NCBI GenBank assembly: GCA_049115695.1
Contig: JAGDZR010000001.1
Location: 62,001 to 126,000 of the forward strand
DNA from: JAGDZR01 sp049115695
Lineage (GTDB): Bacteria > Bacteroidota > Bacteroidia > Cytophagales > Cyclobacteriaceae
Length of the DNA stretch: 64,000 bases
Reading direction: 5' to 3'
Below the pieces are notes generated by a model. That model did no database searches and was not told the origin of the DNA. It saw only the letters and a program-made list of their open reading frames with translations. Shown here one piece after another: positions 17,920-25,793 of the stretch (its first letter is position 1; every line of letters begins with the position of its first letter). The translations under genes were made by a program, and so were the position numbers.

Positions 17920-18792
17920 ATGAAGAAAGCTGATTTATTTATTGATGCACAATGTATTTTGGCCGAAGGACCTCTCTGGGTTGCTGATGAGCAAGCGCTC
18001 TATTGGGTTGATATTGAAGGAATGGGGGTGTGTCGGTATGCTGATGAACAATTCGTCCGACATGAATTTGATCAAATGGTTGGTGCGATTGTCCAATCTA
18101 CAGGTGGATTTTTGTTAGCCCTAGAAAAGGGGATTTACCATTATGAATGGAAGAGTAAGAAGTTAACGCTTATTGATAGTAGCTGGCAAGCTGAAGGAAT
18201 GAGAGCCAATGACGGTAAAGTTGATCCGCTAGGCAATTTTTGGGTGGGCACCATGAGCATTACACAACCATCACCAAATAGAGGCACCTTATATCTCTTG
18301 AATGATCAAGGTCAATTGTCTAAAATGATCAGCAATCGAAAGATCAGCAATGGATTGGCATGGGATACTGACAAGGGAAGGATGTACTACATTGATACGC
18401 TTGACTATTGCGTGAGAGCCTATGAGTACACTGATGGAGAGATTACAAATGGAGAAAAAGTAATTGAAATCGACTCATCGCTGGGAGGGCCTGATGGTAT
18501 GTGCATAGACGAGGAAGGAATGCTATGGATTGCTCATTGGGGAGGGAGCTGTGTCAGAAGGTGGGATCCTAGTCGGAGTATAGTTTTGGATCAAATTGAT
18601 GTGCCTGCTTTACACGTCTCTTCATGTGCTTTTGGAGGCCCTAACATGGATCAACTATACATCACTACTGCACGAGCTGGACTTACACCGGATCAGCTGA
18701 AAAATTATCCTTTAAGTGGAGGAGTCTTTACTTGTCAATTGGATGTGAGAGGGGCTGAGAGCAGTCCTTTCAAACTGGGAATAAAGAGCTAA
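17920..18792 (+). CDS. SMP-30/gluconolactonase family protein
   Basis: 290 residues forming one six-bladed propeller of the SMP-30/gluconolaconase/LRE family. Metal-site segments are visible: AEGPLW with Glu16, MRANDGKVDP, ISNGLAWD and GGPDGMCID. Family members hydrolyse sugar lactones to aldonic acids in the cytoplasm. It lies 166 bases after the sulfatase on the same strand, which suggests a shared sugar-degradation role, but the gap contains no clear terminator or promoter beyond a TATGTTTG at 17887-17894. No signal peptide is present. Confidence 0.9.
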   Translation: MKKADLFIDAQCILAEGPLWVADEQALYWVDIEGMGVCRYADEQFVRHEFDQMVGAIVQSTGGFLLALEKGIYHYEWKSKKLTLIDSSWQAEGMRANDGKVDPLGNFWVGTMSITQPSPNRGTLYLLNDQGQLSKMISNRKISNGLAWDTDKGRMYYIDTLDYCVRAYEYTDGEITNGEKVIEIDSSLGGPDGMCIDEEGMLWIAHWGGSCVRRWDPSRSIVLDQIDVPALHVSSCAFGGPNMDQLYITTARAGLTPDQLKNYPLSGGVFTCQLDVRGAESSPFKLGIKS

Positions 18793-18796
18793 TAGT

Positions 18797-19330
18797 TTAG
18801 AGCTCAAACCATTGTTGCAGGGCTTTCCAAAGTTTTCCCTTTTCGGCAACTTGTTGATTGAGCATGGCAATGGATGGCGAGCGCATAACCTGATGATTTT
18901 CTTTACGAATCACATTGTAAAGTTCACCTAATGAGTTGGCTGTTTGATCATATCCAAATATTAACACCCTTTTGTAGACGTTATAATCTTCAGTCCACGA
19001 TTGTATGGTCTTAAAATCATTTTGATCAAGTTTTAGGGCACCAATGAGCTTGGTTAGCGTCTTACTGCTGGAGTCATCCAAGGGTTCGCTTATAACGAGC
19101 AATTTGTTTTCAAGCGTTGGTTTGGACACTACAGGCATTTTCGGAACAGGCGTTTCCTTCTTTTTTTCAACGGATGTTGTTGGTGTTATCTGAGTAGAGG
19201 CTGGTTCTTCAATTACGCTGGATGGTTGCTCCTGAATTGACGTAGAAGCTGGCTCTGAAGGTTTTTTTCCTTCATCAACCAGGTATATATCTTCTTGATA
19301 TAATCGAAATAGGTTTTCTTCCTCGATCAT
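18797..19330 (-). CDS. Conserved-looking protein of unknown function
   Basis: 177 residues; I do not recognise the family. A short N-terminal segment (MIEEENLFRLYQEDIYLV) is followed by a Ser/Thr/Pro/Glu-rich low-complexity linker (about 22-75). A compact C-terminal domain of about 100 residues then contains LLVISEPLDDSSSKTL, RVLIFGYDQTA and MRSPSIAMLNQQVAEKGKLWKAL. There is no signal peptide or membrane segment, so it is probably cytoplasmic. The ATG overlaps the thioesterase stop by one base (TAATG), indicating translational coupling in a pcm-thioesterase-unknown operon. The tail-linker-domain layout suits an adaptor or accessory subunit, but that is a guess. Confidence 0.75.
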   Translation of the reverse strand: MIEEENLFRLYQEDIYLVDEGKKPSEPASTSIQEQPSSVIEEPASTQITPTTSVEKKKETPVPKMPVVSKPTLENKLLVISEPLDDSSSKTLTKLIGALKLDQNDFKTIQSWTEDYNVYKRVLIFGYDQTANSLGELYNVIRKENHQVMRSPSIAMLNQQVAEKGKLWKALQQWFEL

Positions 19331-19854
19331 TAGTCAAATATAGACTTTAACTCCTTTGCGTCCTCTGGTTTCATACGCTTGCCGAGCACCAATCTTAATT
19401 GTCGCCTTCTTAACGCACCAGCGTGAAGTTCTTTCTCTAATTCAGTTTCAGGTAAAACCGGCGGCACGTCGATAGGTCTTCCGGTTTGATCGACAGCTAC
19501 GAATGTGAAGAATGCCGTGTTGGTTTCCGTCTTTTCGTTGGAGGGGATGTCCTCAGCTGTCACTTCTATATAAACCTCCATGGAGGAGTTAAATGCTCGT
19601 GTAACAAATGCTTTTAATGTAACCACATTCCCAAACCTGATAGGACTATTAAATGATATATTGTCAACGGATGCTGTAACCACAACTCTGTTACTATGAC
19701 GCTGAGCTGCGATTGCAGAAACAATATCCATCCAATGCATCAGGCGCCCACCCATTAAGTTGTTCAATGGATTGGTATCGTTGGGTAGTACCATTTCGGT
19801 CATGGTGACCAGAGAATCATTACACTTTTTGGGTTGTTTACTCATTTGTTCCAT
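19330..19854 (-). CDS. Acyl-CoA thioesterase, hotdog fold
   Basis: 174 residues of the YciA/acyl-CoA hydrolase type. NPLNNLMGGRLMHWMD carries the family's conserved Asn/Gly-rich active-site segment, followed by VVVTASVDNISFNSPIRFGNVV and a hotdog strand pattern. It hydrolyses acyl-CoA esters in the cytoplasm. The C-terminus (LRRRQLRLVLGKRMKPEDA) is basic and helical. Two starts are possible: ATG 19854 as given, or ATG 19845, which overlaps the pcm stop as ATGA. Either way it is coupled to pcm upstream. Confidence 0.88.
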   Translation of the reverse strand: MEQMSKQPKKCNDSLVTMTEMVLPNDTNPLNNLMGGRLMHWMDIVSAIAAQRHSNRVVVTASVDNISFNSPIRFGNVVTLKAFVTRAFNSSMEVYIEVTAEDIPSNEKTETNTAFFTFVAVDQTGRPIDVPPVLPETELEKELHAGALRRRQLRLVLGKRMKPEDAKELKSIFD

Positions 19855-20501
19855 CCGTCTGTTCCCAGCAAAGGTACAAAGCTGAAATTGCTGTATTCCT
19901 TTTGGATTACTTTGTTTTTGTCTGTTTTTTTAATCCACATCATCCGCTGTTTCTTGAGGTTACCTACGGGTATTACAAGAATGCCTCCGACCTTTAATTG
20001 CGCTACAAGTTTACCAGGCACGCTTGGCGCACCAGCTGTAACGATAATGCCGTCATATGGAGATTGTGAAGGTAACCCATTGCTACCGTCACCTTGATAA
20101 AAGTGAGGTTTATATCCCAGTCTCGGTAGAAATTGAGCGGTTTGCTCAAAGAGTGTTTTGTTGTACTCAATGGTATGGACTTCAGCTCCTAGTTCAAGCA
20201 AGACACAAGCCTGATAACCAGAACCTGTGCCCACTTCAAGTATTTTCTTGCCAGGCACAACTTCCAAAATTTCGGATTGAAAAGCTACCGTATAGGGCTG
20301 AGAGATCGTTTGACCCTGACCTATAGGAAAGGCCTTGTCTTCATAGGCATGCTCAAGAAAGATAGAATCAAAAAAGAAGTGGCGCGGGATCTTTCCGATT
20401 GCCTTGATGACTAGTGGATTGGATATACCTTTCGACTCGATTGTTTTGACCAGTTGTTTTCTTAATCCTTTTGCACGATAACTATCTTCCATTTTGTCCA
20501 T
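19842..20501 (-). CDS. pcm: Protein-L-isoaspartate O-methyltransferase
   Basis: 219 residues from the ATG at 20501 (MDKMEDSYRAKGLRKQLV), with ATG 20492 as alternative. Upstream codons would run into the riboflavin synthase gene and look non-native. PCMT motifs are present: the post-I helix region VIKAIGKIPRHFF, GQGQTISQPYTVA, the SAM-binding VLEVGTGSG-like LEVGTGSGYQA, and GGILVIPVG. It methylates isoaspartyl residues to start repair of aged proteins, using SAM. It is divergent from ribE with only 40 bases between starts, so the promoters must be compact or overlapping. Confidence 0.94.
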   Translation of the reverse strand: MDKMEDSYRAKGLRKQLVKTIESKGISNPLVIKAIGKIPRHFFFDSIFLEHAYEDKAFPIGQGQTISQPYTVAFQSEILEVVPGKKILEVGTGSGYQACVLLELGAEVHTIEYNKTLFEQTAQFLPRLGYKPHFYQGDGSNGLPSQSPYDGIIVTAGAPSVPGKLVAQLKVGGILVIPVGNLKKQRMMWIKKTDKNKVIQKEYSNFSFVPLLGTDGWNK

Positions 20502-20541
20502 TAAATTGCAAATCAAATCCAAATCTTCAAAAGAAAAAGAG

Positions 20542-21132
20542 ATGTTTACAGGAATTGTTGAAGCAGTGGGAAAAGTTGAGAAAATGAGCAAGGAAGGTTC
20601 TAATATCACATTCGAAATTTCTTCTCCCATTAGTAAGGAGTTAAAAGTAGATCAAAGTGTAAGTCATAATGGCGTTTGTTTGACCGTGACGCAATGTGAC
20701 ACGAATAAGCATAGCATTACGGCAATAGACGAAACGCTTAAAAGAAGCAATCTTGGAACACTATCTCCTGGGGGTATTGTTAACTTAGAGAGGTGTATGA
20801 AGGCTGATGGTCGTTTTGATGGCCATATTGTACAGGGACATGTGGATACCGTTGCTACTGTCGCGCATATTGATAAAAAAGACGGCAGCACTGAGTATCA
20901 ATTTCAATTTGAGAATATTGGAGAAGTGATGGTGGACAAAGGAAGCATAACTGTCAATGGTGTGAGTCTGACGTGTTTCGAAACTACCGACATTTCATTT
21001 AAGGTTGCTATAATTCCTTTTACATCTGACCATACCAATTTTGGACGACTGACAATAGGAGATCAAGTGAATTTAGAATTTGACATTCTAGGTAAATACA
21101 TGCGCAAATTATTAGCCAAACAAAGCGGGTAG
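20542..21132 (+). CDS. ribE: Riboflavin synthase, alpha subunit
   Basis: 196 residues from ATG 20542. The classical N-terminus MFTGIVEAVGKV fixes the start. Two lumazine-binding repeats follow, with VSHNGVCLTVTQ and GHIVQGHVDTVA in the first and GSITVNGVSLTC and NFGRLTIGDQVNLEFD in the second. It dismutates two molecules of 6,7-dimethyl-8-ribityllumazine to riboflavin. It stands alone rather than in a rib operon. The last 21 bases overlap the convergent PAP2 gene. Confidence 0.97.
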   Translation: MFTGIVEAVGKVEKMSKEGSNITFEISSPISKELKVDQSVSHNGVCLTVTQCDTNKHSITAIDETLKRSNLGTLSPGGIVNLERCMKADGRFDGHIVQGHVDTVATVAHIDKKDGSTEYQFQFENIGEVMVDKGSITVNGVSLTCFETTDISFKVAIIPFTSDHTNFGRLTIGDQVNLEFDILGKYMRKLLAKQSG

Positions 21133-21672
21133 GAACTTCCTCTGACAATATTGAATGATCATAGCAAGTGTGCCTCCAATAATGAATCCGACCAATACAT
21201 CACCAGGATAATGTACTCCGAGGTATATCCTGGAGAATCCTATGGTAGATGACCATAGAATTAATCCAAAGCCAATCCATCTATGTCTGAAAAGTGGATA
21301 AAAGTAAAAGGCAAGTCCCATGGTATTGGCGGCATGAGAAGAGGCAAAACCATATTTGCCACCACATTCATTTACAACCCGAATGATTGATGCTAATTCC
21401 AGGTCTCTGCATGGCCTTAATCTTTCGAAATATGGCTTCATCAAGCTTGAAGTGATTTGATCCGTAAGCGTAATGAGGATGATTATGAATAAAAGTGATA
21501 CCCAAAACTGCAGTCCATATTTTTTGTAAAGTTGAAAAATGAGAAAAGTATAAAGCGGAATCCAAACCCATTTTTCCGACATAAAGATCATAAAAGCATC
21601 CACACCATCACCACCAAAATCATTGATGATTTGAAGGAGTTGTGTGTCCAGTGACTTTAGCTTTTCAAGCAT
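21112..21672 (-). CDS. PAP2-family membrane phosphatase
   Basis: 186 residues with about five membrane helices and the three PAP2 signature blocks: KPYFERLRP, GFASSHAANT and SRIYLGVHYPGDVLVG. The catalytic histidines are in the second and third. Such enzymes dephosphorylate undecaprenyl pyrophosphate or phosphatidic-acid-type lipids at the membrane; the bacterial role is often recycling of the cell-wall lipid carrier. It overlaps hemF upstream by 8 bases and therefore is likely translated from the same mRNA. Confidence 0.93.
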   Translation of the reverse strand: MLEKLKSLDTQLLQIINDFGGDGVDAFMIFMSEKWVWIPLYTFLIFQLYKKYGLQFWVSLLFIIILITLTDQITSSLMKPYFERLRPCRDLELASIIRVVNECGGKYGFASSHAANTMGLAFYFYPLFRHRWIGFGLILWSSTIGFSRIYLGVHYPGDVLVGFIIGGTLAMIIQYCQRKFLPALFG

Positions 21673-22567
21673 TTGGTAGCCAATCCATATCTTTATGTAA
21701 GCAATCCAGCGTTTGCTGTTCGGGTGATCCGGAAGCTACATGATGGTTGTATGTCCATTTGACTTCAGGAGGTAGACTCATAAGTATAGATTCTGTTCGA
21801 CCATCAGTGTCCAGACCAAATTTGGTTCCTTTATCATAGACCAGATTGAACTCAACATATCTTCCTCGTCTATGAAATTGCCAATCCTTGTTCGTTTCGG
21901 TATAGGGTTTGTCTCGGTTCCGGTTTATCAATTCCAGATAGGTAGGAGCAAAGGTTGAGCCGACTTGTTGAACGAATTGCCAGATTTGCTCATCTTCAGA
22001 TGTTGTTTTGCCAGAAAGACGATCAAAGAATATCCCACCAATACCTCTGGTTTCCTTTCTGTGCCTGATAAAAAAGTAGTCATCTGCCCATTTTTTGAAC
22101 TTAGCATAATCTGCAATTTCGAATGGATCACATGCTCCCTTCATTTGTTGATGGAAAAATTTAGCATCTTCAGGAATGACATAGTGTGGGGTTAGATCAA
22201 TTCCGCCACCATACCAGTTTACACCGTTGCTCATCTCAAAGTATCGGACATTCATATGAATGATGGGTACCCATGGACTGGAGGGATGAATGACGATACT
22301 CACTCCGGTAGCGAAGAAATCAGCATCATCTAGGTTGAGTGCTTCCAGGATTTTAGCTGGAGTCTTTCCACTTACCGCAGAAAAGTTTACTCCACCTTTC
22401 TCAATAACATTTCCATTTTCGATTACTCGCGATCGACCACCTCCACCACCGGGTCTTTCCCATTTGTCCTCTTTGAACTTTCCATGGCCATCCGATTGCT
22501 CAAGGGATGTACAGATTTTGTCTTGTAAGGTTTTGAACCATTCACTTATTGCTTCTTTCTTATCCAT
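21665..22567 (-). CDS. hemF: Oxygen-dependent coproporphyrinogen III oxidase
   Basis: 300 residues, the usual HemF size. Landmarks: WERPGGGGGRSRVIENGNVIEKGGVNFS, HMNVRYFEM, WYGGGIDLTPHY, GIGGIFFDRL and QFHRRGRYVEFNLVYDKGTKFGL. It converts coproporphyrinogen III to protoporphyrinogen IX using O2 in heme synthesis, which points to aerobic growth. It begins one base after the outer-membrane protein gene upstream ends. Confidence 0.97.
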   Translation of the reverse strand: MDKKEAISEWFKTLQDKICTSLEQSDGHGKFKEDKWERPGGGGGRSRVIENGNVIEKGGVNFSAVSGKTPAKILEALNLDDADFFATGVSIVIHPSSPWVPIIHMNVRYFEMSNGVNWYGGGIDLTPHYVIPEDAKFFHQQMKGACDPFEIADYAKFKKWADDYFFIRHRKETRGIGGIFFDRLSGKTTSEDEQIWQFVQQVGSTFAPTYLELINRNRDKPYTETNKDWQFHRRGRYVEFNLVYDKGTKFGLDTDGRTESILMSLPPEVKWTYNHHVASGSPEQQTLDCLHKDMDWLPNA

Positions 22568-22568
22568 G

Positions 22569-25055
22569 CTAAAAAGGGAGTCCTATTCCAATGCTAAGGT
22601 TGGTTTTGTTTCTGAATATTTCCATGTCCGGGCTATTTCGACCACTTTTAGAGAATGGTGTCAGCAAGTTGAGGTCGTCAAGAATGAATCTATTACCTGC
22701 AGGTTGGGCGGGATCAATGACTTGAACAGCGCCATCTAAACGGAAGACGAGGTAAGTAAAATCAAAACGTAGACCTGCCCCAACGCCGGCCCCAATTTCT
22801 TTCAAAAAGCTATCAAACTTGAATTTGACATTTCCCTGACCAAGATCTTCTGTGTTGTAGGCGGAGTTGAGAATCCAGATGTTTCCAAAATCAGCAAAGA
22901 TCGCATAGTCAAGAAATCCTATGAGGTTTCTACGATATTCGATGTTTGCTTCTAATGCCATATCTCCACCTTGCTCTAATTGATAATTAATAATGGCAAC
23001 AGGATATTCTTCAGAGACAGGTTGATTGGTAGCAGATAATGAGCCTGGACCTATTCGTCTTACTTGCCACGCGCGCATGCTATTACTTCCTCCAGCATAG
23101 AATCGTTTCTCATAAGGAAGAGTGGGGTCAGGGATTCCATAAGTGTGAGCAAGACCACCATGAAAGCGCAATGAAAGTTGTCCGCGATTCGGAATAATGA
23201 GCATTTTACGTAAGTCAACTTCAAATTTTACCCATTGAAAAAATGAAAAATTCCGTTCCTGAAAGAAGTTTTCACCGATTAACTGGCCTAGAAATCCTCC
23301 CGATTCAATGAGCATTCGTTTGTAACTGGAGTTGATGTTGGTGTTGCCATATTGATTGCCATTGAAAAGCATATTAAAGTTTATGCTACTTGTTACAGAT
23401 GAATTAAAGGCCGCTTTGAGCGCGCCATTACCACGAGCTTCCTGATCCGCTAGAAATCTTTTAAAGGGAATTGATAGTTGATTAACATCAGTGAGACTGA
23501 AGGTGATAGGAGAGAGTGAGAATTGTTTCGCCTCTCCAACTCTCCAAATATATGTCATACCTAGATTGGTTCGACTTCTCTCATAATCGTCACGACGATC
23601 TTCATAAAAATAGGATAGCGTTATTTTCGAGGTAGGATTGAAAAGGTTGATGTTTTGTTTTACTCGATCAGAAGCGGGAAATAGAATTTTCGGGAAGTCG
23701 AATGAAAGAGAACCTCCGTATTCAAATTGAGAATAATTGTTGCCAATATTAGTCACATCACTGATACCCAGAATGGAAAAGTTACCATTCAAACTTATTG
23801 ATTCAAGACCGCCAAATGCGTTTCGACGCTTGAGTCCCAGATTGATAAAGGGTCCAGGGATATTGGATGGCGCCTGTACAAATCCCATTTCGTATGAAGT
23901 TTGGTATTTAGAAAGGGGGCTTGTGAATACATTAGCAATCAACCCTTCGGTTCCAATAGAGTCATAGTTGATATTTACAAATTTGAAAGCATCTAGATAG
24001 GAAAGTTGACGCTGTGTATCTTGAGTAGCTGATCGGTTGTAAAGGCTGTCTTTTTGAATTAGAATCCTCCAGTCGAGAATTTGAGGACTATACCGATTGG
24101 CTCCAAAACGATATGTAATATTTGAAAATGGAACTGTCGTATAGAGCTGAGGTTTGTTGTCACCAACATCAGAGGTAAAGATTACGGAATCTATCTTAAA
24201 CTGCCGATGTGTTCCGCTAACCGGAATAGCAATCTCCGTTTGCACAAAAATTCTTTTTTGCCCCAAAGTGCTGCTATCAAGATTGAAATGGATGAACTGT
24301 CTTGAGAAACCATAAAATCCATTGTCCTGAAGTAGTTGATAAATTCTATTTCTTTCAGCTTCGTATTGCTTTTGCTGATAGGGTTTATTTAACTGCAATT
24401 CAGTGTTTTTATGATGATTTAGAAGGATATTAAGGATTAAGGAGTCAGCTGATTTATAGTCTATTGAATCAACAGTATAGGGTTCAGCGAGTGCCACGTC
24501 ATAAGTGGCTGAAGTAGTCTGCTTTGATGGAAAATCAAATGTAACACCCACTTTGCTATGGAAGTAACCTTCTGAATTTAGAAATCTTTCCATTTTGTCT
24601 AAACTACTCAAGTGTTTCATAGAATCGAAAACGGCCAGGGGTTCACCCACTCTCATCAACCAATTGCCTTCGATCAGCTGTTGGTCAAGTCTGTCGATTT
24701 TTTTAGTTCTTTTAACAACCAGTTTTTCTTTTTTACGATCCTTTTGAGATGTGCTAATTTTTTGATCAAATTTCTCGGATACCATGCCTTTTTTCTGAAT
24801 AACAGATGCACTATCAAAGAGCTTTTTGCCAAGTTGGTAGGCATGCACACGAGGCGTAATTGGAATTCTATGCGATATGAACCTTGAGTTAGGTTGTTGG
24901 TCTATGAGTTTTTCAAGTTCCGGTGTTAAAGAATTTGGAGAACCCTTGATTTTGGCCTGTTGAGCATACACAGATTCACCCTTCTTTAAATAGCTCGCGC
25001 CGATACAAGATGTTAGAAAAATGGAGAATACAGCTAAATTGTGTAAATATCTCAA
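22569..25055 (-). CDS. BamA/TamA-like outer-membrane barrel lipoprotein
   Basis: 828 residues from a TTG start, chosen because it alone preserves the lipoprotein signal MRYLHNLAVFSIFLTSC (lipidation at Cys17). A basic Lys/Arg-rich region (about 85-110) and POTRA-like segments follow (GNWLMRVGEPLAVFD, DRLNSEGYFHSKVGVTFD-like). The C-terminal half is a surface-antigen D15 barrel with RFYAGGSNSMRAWQVRRIGPG, a typical RGF-loop region, and a terminal aromatic (GIGLPF). Lipidated TamA relatives (TamL) are typical of Bacteroidota and take part in outer-membrane protein assembly. No tamB-like partner gene is adjacent; hemF and the PAP2 gene follow in the same operon. Confidence 0.85.
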   Translation of the reverse strand: MRYLHNLAVFSIFLTSCIGASYLKKGESVYAQQAKIKGSPNSLTPELEKLIDQQPNSRFISHRIPITPRVHAYQLGKKLFDSASVIQKKGMVSEKFDQKISTSQKDRKKEKLVVKRTKKIDRLDQQLIEGNWLMRVGEPLAVFDSMKHLSSLDKMERFLNSEGYFHSKVGVTFDFPSKQTTSATYDVALAEPYTVDSIDYKSADSLILNILLNHHKNTELQLNKPYQQKQYEAERNRIYQLLQDNGFYGFSRQFIHFNLDSSTLGQKRIFVQTEIAIPVSGTHRQFKIDSVIFTSDVGDNKPQLYTTVPFSNITYRFGANRYSPQILDWRILIQKDSLYNRSATQDTQRQLSYLDAFKFVNINYDSIGTEGLIANVFTSPLSKYQTSYEMGFVQAPSNIPGPFINLGLKRRNAFGGLESISLNGNFSILGISDVTNIGNNYSQFEYGGSLSFDFPKILFPASDRVKQNINLFNPTSKITLSYFYEDRRDDYERSRTNLGMTYIWRVGEAKQFSLSPITFSLTDVNQLSIPFKRFLADQEARGNGALKAAFNSSVTSSINFNMLFNGNQYGNTNINSSYKRMLIESGGFLGQLIGENFFQERNFSFFQWVKFEVDLRKMLIIPNRGQLSLRFHGGLAHTYGIPDPTLPYEKRFYAGGSNSMRAWQVRRIGPGSLSATNQPVSEEYPVAIINYQLEQGGDMALEANIEYRRNLIGFLDYAIFADFGNIWILNSAYNTEDLGQGNVKFKFDSFLKEIGAGVGAGLRFDFTYLVFRLDGAVQVIDPAQPAGNRFILDDLNLLTPFSKSGRNSPDMEIFRNKTNLSIGIGLPF

Positions 25056-25061
25056 AATGCT

Positions 25062-25793
25062 ATGCGAGAGGTCTCAAAGAACGAGTTAAAGTTGATCAAA
25101 TCACTGAAATTAAAAAAATTCAGGACCAGGGAAAACTTATTTTTAATTGAGGGGATCAAGAATGTAAATGAAGTAATATCCTCGGATTTTGAGATTGTTA
25201 TGATTTGTGCCACTCTCTCGGCAGCTGAATTTATATCTTCAGATGTGAGCATTATCAGTGATAAGAAGCTCAATGAAGTGAGCACATTATCGACAAATCA
25301 GGATTGCATTGCGGTAGCCAAAATTAAGCAATACGGCACCCATGAAATTGATTTTCAAAAACCCGTCATTGCGTTGGATGGTGTTGGAGATCCCGGCAAT
25401 GTGGGCACTATTGTAAGGGCATTGGATTGGTTCGGTTATAGTCATGTGCTTTGTAGTCATGATTGTGCTGATTTTTACAATCCGAAAACGATCGCATCAA
25501 GTATGGGTTCATTCACAAGAATAAAACCCGTTTACACTGATTTGGTAAGCTATCTCACATCTTTTACGGGAAGAGTGATGGCTATGGATTTGGAAGGTGA
25601 GCCGCTTTCTCAGGAAAAATCCCGGGATCAGACGATATATGTAATGGGCAGTGAATCTCATGGCCTAAGCGCTGAATTGAAGAAGACTATCGATAGGAAT
25701 ATTACAATTCAGGGATCCGGTGGAGCCGAATCCCTGAATGTAGCCATGGCCACATCAATGTTGTTGTATCAATTAAGCCTATCTCAGGGCTAA
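25062..25793 (+). CDS. TrmH/SpoU-family RNA 2'-O-methyltransferase
   Basis: 243 residues. An N-terminal substrate-binding region (SKNELKLIKSLKLKKFRTRENLFLIEGIKNVNEV) is followed by a SPOUT domain with the three motifs: ALDGVGDPGNVGTIVRALDWFG, IYVMGSESHGLS and GGAESLNVAMATSMLLYQ. It methylates a ribose in rRNA or tRNA using SAM; the target nucleotide cannot be inferred. The start is only 6 bases from the start of the divergent barrel gene, so each promoter must lie inside the other gene's 5' coding sequence. The 3' end overlaps pgi by 15 bases. Confidence 0.92.
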   Translation: MREVSKNELKLIKSLKLKKFRTRENLFLIEGIKNVNEVISSDFEIVMICATLSAAEFISSDVSIISDKKLNEVSTLSTNQDCIAVAKIKQYGTHEIDFQKPVIALDGVGDPGNVGTIVRALDWFGYSHVLCSHDCADFYNPKTIASSMGSFTRIKPVYTDLVSYLTSFTGRVMAMDLEGEPLSQEKSRDQTIYVMGSESHGLSAELKKTIDRNITIQGSGGAESLNVAMATSMLLYQLSLSQG

